Shown here in pieces: positions 59,769 to 64,000 of a DNA stretch of 64,000 nucleotides (position 1 is the first letter of the stretch; every line of letters begins with the position of its first letter). Position numbers and translations under genes: made by a program. The notes beneath the pieces are model-generated. The model was not told the DNA's origin and ran no database searches. It worked only from the letters and a program-made list of their open reading frames with translations. Source of the stretch: Gemmatimonadetes bacterium 13_1_40CM_69_22. Lineage in GTDB: Bacteria > Gemmatimonadota > Gemmatimonadetes > Gemmatimonadales > GWC2-71-9. Location of the stretch: contig MNEL01000045.1 of the NCBI GenBank assembly GCA_001917665.1, positions 79,379-143,378 of the forward strand. The letters are read 5' to 3'.

Positions 59769-60962
59769 GTGCTCCGCATCCGTGCACGCTCTGTGCACCC
59801 CGTTACGGCGCCGCCCATCGAGGACGGCGCCGTTCTCGTTGACGCGGGCGGCCGCATCGCGGCCGTCGGCCCGCATCGCCACGTCCCCGCTCCCCCCGGC
59901 GCGGAGACGCTCGAGTTTCCCGATGCCGTCCTTATCCCCGGACTCGTCAACTGTCACACCCACCTCGAGCTCACCCACCTCGCTGGAAAAAACGCCGAGC
60001 GGCAGTTTGCGCAGTGGATCCGTACGATCCGGACCCTGAAGGAAGCGACCACCCCCACCGAGTTCTCCCGCTCGGCCGAGCAGGGCGTGCGCGACGGCTG
60101 GGCGGCGGGGGTCACCTGCGTCGCGGACACCGGGAGCACCGGCGCCCCGCTCGGAGCGCTGGCGCGGCTCGAGGCGAGGGGCATCTATTATCAGGAGGTC
60201 TTCGGGCCGGACCCGGCGGCGTGCGGCGCGAGCCTCGCCGAGCTCACGGCCGGCGTCGAGCGCCTCCGGCCGCTCGCGTCGGACCGCGTCCGCTTGGGCA
60301 TCTCGCCGCATGCACCGTATACCGTGAGCGAGCCGTTGTACCGGGCCGTCGCGGAGTTCGCCCGGCGGGAGCGGCTGCCGGTCGCGCTGCACCTCGCTGA
60401 GTCACCTGAAGAGAGCCAGCTGGTTCGCGACGGAGCGGGGCCGTTTGCCGAGGCGTTGCGCGCCCGCGGCATCGCCGTGCAGGCGCAGCACTGCTCGCCG
60501 GTGCAGTACCTCTCGCGACTTGGCGTCTTGCAACATGCGACGGGGTTTCTGTACATCCACTGCGTCCAAGTGGACGCACAGGATATTGCGATCCTCCGGG
60601 ACTCGGGCGGGGCGGTGGCTCACTGCCCGCGCTCGAACCGCGCGCACGGCCACGGCGTCGCGCCGCTCGCCGCCCTGTGTGAGGCCGGCCTCGCCGTCGG
60701 GCTCGGCACCGACTCGGTCGTCAGTGCCGGCGACGTGAGCCTCTGGTCCGAGGCCGCCGTGGCGGGCCTGGAAGGGGAGGAAACCCTGCGGATGCTGACG
60801 ATCGAGGGCGCCCGCGCCCTGGGCCTGGACGGCCAGATTGGCTCCCTCGAAGTCGGCAAGCAGGCTGATCTTGCGGTCTTTCCCTCCACCGTCCTCCACC
60901 GCCCTCCACCGCCCTCCACCGCCGTCCTTACCGTCGTCGCCGGTCGCGTCGTCCACGGCTAG
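59769..60962 (+). CDS. Amidohydrolase, adenosine/SAH/guanine-deaminase-like
   Basis: A 397-residue cytoplasmic metal-dependent hydrolase of the SsnA/MtaD class. Metal ligands lie in LIPGLVNCHTHLELTHL, VALHLAESPEESQLV (His), YIHCVQVDAQD (His) and LGTDSVVSAGDVSLWSE (Asp), and ISPHAPYTVSE also fits. The group deaminates S-adenosylhomocysteine, 5'-methylthioadenosine, guanine or chlorohydrolases; the substrate is not clear here. The GTG start follows the heptamer array directly. Close to the C-terminus a 10-base repeat encodes FPSTVLHRPPPPSTAV. Confidence 0.87.
   Translation: MLRIRARSVHPVTAPPIEDGAVLVDAGGRIAAVGPHRHVPAPPGAETLEFPDAVLIPGLVNCHTHLELTHLAGKNAERQFAQWIRTIRTLKEATTPTEFSRSAEQGVRDGWAAGVTCVADTGSTGAPLGALARLEARGIYYQEVFGPDPAACGASLAELTAGVERLRPLASDRVRLGISPHAPYTVSEPLYRAVAEFARRERLPVALHLAESPEESQLVRDGAGPFAEALRARGIAVQAQHCSPVQYLSRLGVLQHATGFLYIHCVQVDAQDIAILRDSGGAVAHCPRSNRAHGHGVAPLAALCEAGLAVGLGTDSVVSAGDVSLWSEAAVAGLEGEETLRMLTIEGARALGLDGQIGSLEVGKQADLAVFPSTVLHRPPPPSTAVLTVVAGRVVHG
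60884..60923. repeat. Decamer array near the 3' end of the amidohydrolase gene
   Basis: About four copies of a 10-base unit with consensus CTCCACCGCC, inside the reading frame. Confidence 0.75.
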
Positions 60963-60965
60963 ATT
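60960..60965 (+). promoter_or_regulatory. TANNNT box (TAGATT), predicted leaderless start
   Basis: TAGATT 8 bases before the ATG at 60974 of argR; its TAG is also the stop codon of the preceding gene. Confidence 0.4.
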
Positions 60966-60973
60966 GTTGGCCC

Positions 60974-61429
60974 ATGAAGACCCAGCGGCACGCCGCGATT
61001 CTGAAGATCGTGCGCTCCGGGCGGGTCGCGAGCCAGGAGCAGCTGCGCGAGCTGCTCAAAGCGGAAGGCTTCGCCGTCACCCAGGCGACACTGTCCCGGG
61101 ATATCCGTGATCTCGGCCTCGCCAAGGTCGCCGCCCCCGACGGAGGCTCTCATTACGCGCCGCCCCTCGAGAGCTCCGGCATCCGTCCCCACCTGGAGCA
61201 GCTCCTCCCCGCGATGCTCGTCTCCATGGACGGCGTGGGGCCGCTGCTCGTCGTCAAGACGCCGGCTGGCGGCGCGCAGGCGCTGGGTCTTGCGATCGAC
61301 GGGGCGGGCTGGGAGGAGATCATCGGCACCATCGCGGGGGACGACGCCATCCTCGTCATCAGTCGCGGCGAACGCGCCCGGCGTGCCATCCAGACCCGAC
61401 TCAAGGAACTTGCCGGCCTCCCCGACTGA
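60974..61429 (+). CDS. argR: Arginine repressor ArgR
   Basis: ArgR represses arginine synthesis genes when bound to arginine. The 151-residue protein has an N-terminal winged helix (QEQLRELLKAEGFAVTQATLSRDIRDLGLAKV) and the C-terminal arginine-binding hexamer domain with GTIAGDDAILVISRG. Both parts are complete. No arginine-synthesis genes or ARG boxes are near, so its targets lie elsewhere. TAGATT lies 8 bases before the ATG. Confidence 0.95.
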   Translation: MKTQRHAAILKIVRSGRVASQEQLRELLKAEGFAVTQATLSRDIRDLGLAKVAAPDGGSHYAPPLESSGIRPHLEQLLPAMLVSMDGVGPLLVVKTPAGGAQALGLAIDGAGWEEIIGTIAGDDAILVISRGERARRAIQTRLKELAGLPD

Positions 61430-61493
61430 CCGTAGCGTTGAGCCTCGATTCCCCCCCCAACGAAGCCGCTGCACTGATAGAGAGGAGGAGGAC

Positions 61494-62231
61494 GTGAACC
61501 ACCTGACGGCCATCACCCTGCTGGGGGCCTGCCTTGCGGGGGCGTTGTCGAGCGTGCCGCAGGCTGCCCTCGCTCAACAGGCCTCGACGAATGGGCCCGC
61601 CCCGCTCAACACGCTCACCACCGCCGAACGCGCCGCGGGCTGGCGTCTGTTGTTCGACGGTAAGACCACAGCAGGGTGGCGAGGGTGGAAGATGGATTCG
61701 ATGCCATCGGGGTGGCAGGTGGTGGACGGCACGCTCAAGCGCGTCAAGCCGGCGGCCGACATCATCACGACCGAGAAGTTCCGCAACTTCGAGCTGTCGC
61801 TCGAGTGGAACATCGCGAAGAACGGCAACAGCGGGATCTTCTACCGCGCGAGCGAGGACGACGACGCGATCTACTGGAGCGCTCCCGAGATGCAGGTGCT
61901 GGACGACGCCGGGCATCCGGACGGCCAGTCGCGCCTGACGGCGGCCGGCGCCGACTACGGCCTGTATCCGTCGCCCGTCGGGGTCGTGAAGCCCGTGGGC
62001 CAGTGGAACCTGGTGCGCATCGTGGTGAACGGCAGCCACGTCGAGCACTGGCTCAACGGTGTGAAGGTCGTCGAGTACGAGCTGGGCAGCCCGGATTGGG
62101 AGGCAAAGGTGAAGGCGAGCAAGTTCGCCTCGCACGCGCACTACGGGCGCAACGCCGAGGGCTACATCGGCTTGCAGGAGCACGAGTACCCGGTGGCGTT
62201 CCGCAACATCAAGATTCGGGTACTGCCGTGA
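61494..62231 (+). CDS. Secreted DUF1080 / 3-keto-disaccharide hydrolase-like protein
   Basis: A 245-residue exported protein: signal peptide (LGACLAGALSSVPQAALAQQ) then a concanavalin-like DUF1080 domain with WRLLFDGKTTAGWRGWK, EKFRNFELSLEWNIAKNGNSGIFYRA, APEMQVLDDAGHPDGQS, GQWNLVRIVVNGSHVEHWLNGVKVVEYEL-type and EGYIGLQEHEYPVAFRNIKIR-type segments. DUF1080 proteins hydrolyse glycosides that have first been oxidised at C3. GTG at 61494 has GAGGAGGAG 4-12 bases upstream, one of the few strong ribosome sites in the window. It overlaps the transporter gene by GTGA. Confidence 0.88.
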   Translation: MNHLTAITLLGACLAGALSSVPQAALAQQASTNGPAPLNTLTTAERAAGWRLLFDGKTTAGWRGWKMDSMPSGWQVVDGTLKRVKPAADIITTEKFRNFELSLEWNIAKNGNSGIFYRASEDDDAIYWSAPEMQVLDDAGHPDGQSRLTAAGADYGLYPSPVGVVKPVGQWNLVRIVVNGSHVEHWLNGVKVVEYELGSPDWEAKVKASKFASHAHYGRNAEGYIGLQEHEYPVAFRNIKIRVLP

Positions 62232-63463
62232 GCGTCCGGGCCCGGCTGTCGGCGATGATGTTCCTGCAGTTCTTCATCTGGGGCGCGTGGTACACGACGA
62301 TCGCAGTGTACATGACCCATCATGGAATGGAGACGCTGACGCACTGGCCCTATACGGTGAACCCGATCGCGGCCATCGTCGCGCCGTTCTTCCTGGGGCT
62401 CGTCGCGGACCGCTACTTCGCGACGGAGCGGGTGCTGGGGATGCTCCACTTGCTGGGCGGCGTGGTGATGTTCGCCGTGCCCTGGGCCACGGGCGCGCCC
62501 GTGGTGTTCATCCTCCTCCTGCTGTTCTACAACCTGTGCTACATGCCCACCCTCGGCCTCGCGAACAGTCTGGCGTTCCACCACATCCAGTCGCAGGAGA
62601 AACAGTTTCCTCTGATCCGCGTGTTCGGCACCATCGGCTGGATCGTGGCCGGGCTGTTCATCAGCCTCGTGCTGGGCGGCCTGATGGCGGCCGTTCCGGA
62701 ACAGACGGCGCTGCCGCTCTACACCGCCGCCGGGGCCAGCGTGCTGCTCGGCCTCTACAGCTTCACCCTGCCCCATACGCCTCCCCCAGGTGCGGGGCAG
62801 CGCGTCTCGCTGCGCAGCATCGTCGGCCTGGATGCGCTGGGGCAGCTGGGCGACCGTGCCTTCTACGTCTTCATCGCCGCCTCCCTGTTATTGTGCATCC
62901 CGCTGGCGGCCTACTACAACTTCACCCAGATCTTCCTGGGCGACGCCGGCGTCAAAAAGATCGCGGCGACGCAGTCGCTGGGCCAGATGTCCGAGGTCGT
63001 CTTCATGCTGCTCATGCCGGTCTTCTTCGCACGGCTCGGCGTGAAGCGGATGCTGATGGCAGGCATGGCTGCCTGGGTGCTGCGCTACGCCCTGTTTGCG
63101 ATCGCGGCGCCCAGTGCAGTCTTCTGGCTCATCATCATCGGTATCCTGCTCCACGGGGTCTGCTACGACTTCTTCTTCGTGACCGGCCAGATCTACGTGG
63201 ACAAGAAGTCGACACCCGCGGTTCGCGGCCAGGCGCAGGGATTCCTCGTGCTCGTCACCTACGGCATCGGTATGCTCATCGGCGCACAGGTGGCCGGCAA
63301 CGTGTACAACCGGTTGCTGGGCGGCGCGGCCAGCCTGACCCTCGAGCGGTGGCCCAGCTTCTGGGTGCTGCCGGCCGGGTTCGCCGCGGTGGTCCTGCTG
63401 TTATTCGCAGCGCTGTTTCGCCCGGGGGGCGCGCGCGCGCCCGCGCCCGTGGCGGCCGACTGA
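62228..63463 (+). CDS. MFS transporter, nucleoside/sugar:proton symporter-like (NupG/XapB type)
   Basis: A 411-residue major-facilitator protein with 12 predicted helices. It opens MFLQFFIWGAWYTTIAVYM, the NupG-family start, and has PFFLGLVADRYFATERVLGMLHLLGG, IRVFGTIGWIVAGLFI and the late GQAQGFLVLVTYGIGMLIGA. NupG-type carriers move nucleosides, but members placed beside DUF1080 and oxidoreductase genes probably import sugars or keto-sugars. The GTG start overlaps the DUF1080 stop (GTGA), and a Gfo/Idh gene follows 13 bases later with GGAGGG upstream. Confidence 0.88.
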   Translation: MSVRARLSAMMFLQFFIWGAWYTTIAVYMTHHGMETLTHWPYTVNPIAAIVAPFFLGLVADRYFATERVLGMLHLLGGVVMFAVPWATGAPVVFILLLLFYNLCYMPTLGLANSLAFHHIQSQEKQFPLIRVFGTIGWIVAGLFISLVLGGLMAAVPEQTALPLYTAAGASVLLGLYSFTLPHTPPPGAGQRVSLRSIVGLDALGQLGDRAFYVFIAASLLLCIPLAAYYNFTQIFLGDAGVKKIAATQSLGQMSEVVFMLLMPVFFARLGVKRMLMAGMAAWVLRYALFAIAAPSAVFWLIIIGILLHGVCYDFFFVTGQIYVDKKSTPAVRGQAQGFLVLVTYGIGMLIGAQVAGNVYNRLLGGAASLTLERWPSFWVLPAGFAAVVLLLFAALFRPGGARAPAPVAAD

Positions 63464-63476
63464 GGAGGGTTGCATC

Positions 63477-64000
63477 ATGTCACGCAAACGCATCTCGAGA
63501 CGGAAGTTCGTCGGCGCCGTGGGCGCCGGCGTGGCGTTCACCATCGTGCCCCGGCACGTGCTGGGCCGTGGCTACCGCGCGCCGAGCGACAAGCTCAACG
63601 TCGCCTGCATCGGCGTGGGGGGCATGGGCCGTAACGACGTGCGCGGCATGGAAGGTGAGAACATCTACGCGCTGTGCGACGTGGATTGGAAGAGCGCCGA
63701 AGACGCGTTCCAGACCTACACCAAGGCGAAGCGGTACAAGGACTACCGCGAGATGTTCGACAAAGAGGCGAAGAACATCGACGCGGTGACGGTTTCGACG
63801 CCCGACCACTCGCACGCCGCCGCCGGGATGCTCGCCCTGAAGGCGGGGAAGCACACCTACATCCAAAAGCCGCTCGCCCGGACCATGGGCGAGGTGCGCG
63901 CCTTGGCCGACTACGCGCGCAGTCACCCCAAGATCATGACCCAGATGGGAAACCAGGGCCACGCGCGCGACGGCACGCGCCAGATCCGCGAGTGGGTCGA
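63477..64000 (+). CDS. Gfo/Idh/MocA-family oxidoreductase with Tat signal (cut by window edge)
   Basis: The first 174 residues of an exported NAD(P)-dependent sugar oxidoreductase. A twin-arginine signal SRRKFVGAVGAGVAFT is followed by the Rossmann start LNVACIGVGGMGRNDVRGM and YALCDVDW, then AVTVSTPDHSHAAAGMLALKAGKHTYIQKPLA, where the EKP-type motif reads QKP. It is likely to oxidise or reduce C3 of a glycoside outside the cytoplasm, making or using the 3-keto sugar on which the DUF1080 enzyme acts. The substrate half is outside the window. GGAGGG lies 9-14 bases before the ATG. Confidence 0.9.
   Translation, partial: MSRKRISRRKFVGAVGAGVAFTIVPRHVLGRGYRAPSDKLNVACIGVGGMGRNDVRGMEGENIYALCDVDWKSAEDAFQTYTKAKRYKDYREMFDKEAKNIDAVTVSTPDHSHAAAGMLALKAGKHTYIQKPLARTMGEVRALADYARSHPKIMTQMGNQGHARDGTRQIREWV

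Overview
The window is about 70 percent GC and almost fully coding, with tight gene packing and many 1 to 8 base stop/start overlaps. It comes from a diderm bacterium: there is a BamA/TamA-type outer-membrane protein followed by TamB, a heptosyltransferase, an MsbA-like exporter and lipoproteins. The PorX-type regulator, the FTR1 permease fused to cytochrome c, the base composition and the gene neighbourhoods together suggest Gemmatimonadota or a close relative. That assignment is inference; there is no rRNA here to confirm it, and I see no tRNA gene, CRISPR array, insertion sequence or prophage.

Layout. 0-2 kb: aroB (cut by the edge), a PduO-type cobalamin adenosyltransferase and a ferredoxin-NADP reductase, closed by a bidirectional hairpin. 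2-6 kb (minus): DacB-type carboxypeptidase, DppB-type permease, peptide-binding lipoprotein. 6-15 kb (plus): BamA/TamA, TamB, a lipid-kinase-like protein, an NtrC-type regulator and a small zinc protein. 15-21 kb: methyltransferase remnant, response regulator, P1 peptidase, NlpC/P60 enzyme, HAD phosphatase, CYTH protein, AcpS. 21-23 kb: cytochrome c-FTR1 iron permease with a recognisable promoter and a Fur-like box. 23-39.7 kb (minus): a 21-gene co-directional block, yebC-ruvC-ruvA-ruvB-queA-tgt-yajC-def-fmt-thiE-thiS-thiG-rsmB-PASTA-rpe-tlpA-ybbR-tsaD-lgt-amidohydrolase. 40-53 kb: DnaB-like ATPase, heptosyltransferase, PorX, ABC exporter and a set of glycosyltransferases that probably build surface glycans. 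53-64 kb: patatin-ferredoxin fusion, DppC with an aminotransferase, TyrS, a PBP1-type enzyme, a deaminase-like amidohydrolase, ArgR, and a DUF1080 / MFS / Gfo-Idh set that looks like 3-keto-glycoside use.

Two genome-wide patterns stand out. First, short tandem arrays, most with a 7-base unit and some with 8, 9, 10 or 13, occur at some 16 places. Many form inverted arms, and several lie inside the reading frames of housekeeping genes (rsmB, thiE, tgt, queA) without breaking them. The unit differs between places, but most units recur at two or three of them. This is not one mobile element; it resembles the heptanucleotide repeats (STRRs) of cyanobacteria. Second, nearly every gene that begins a transcription unit has a TANNNT box 5 to 9 bases before its start codon, which predicts leaderless mRNAs, while genes inside operons use overlaps.

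Other points of interest are a PASTA-only protein sitting exactly where Firmicutes carry the PrkC kinase (between rsmB and rpe), a patatin phospholipase carrying a four-cysteine ferredoxin domain, and a PorX homologue with an intact PglZ active site whose 3' end runs through a poly-G tract.
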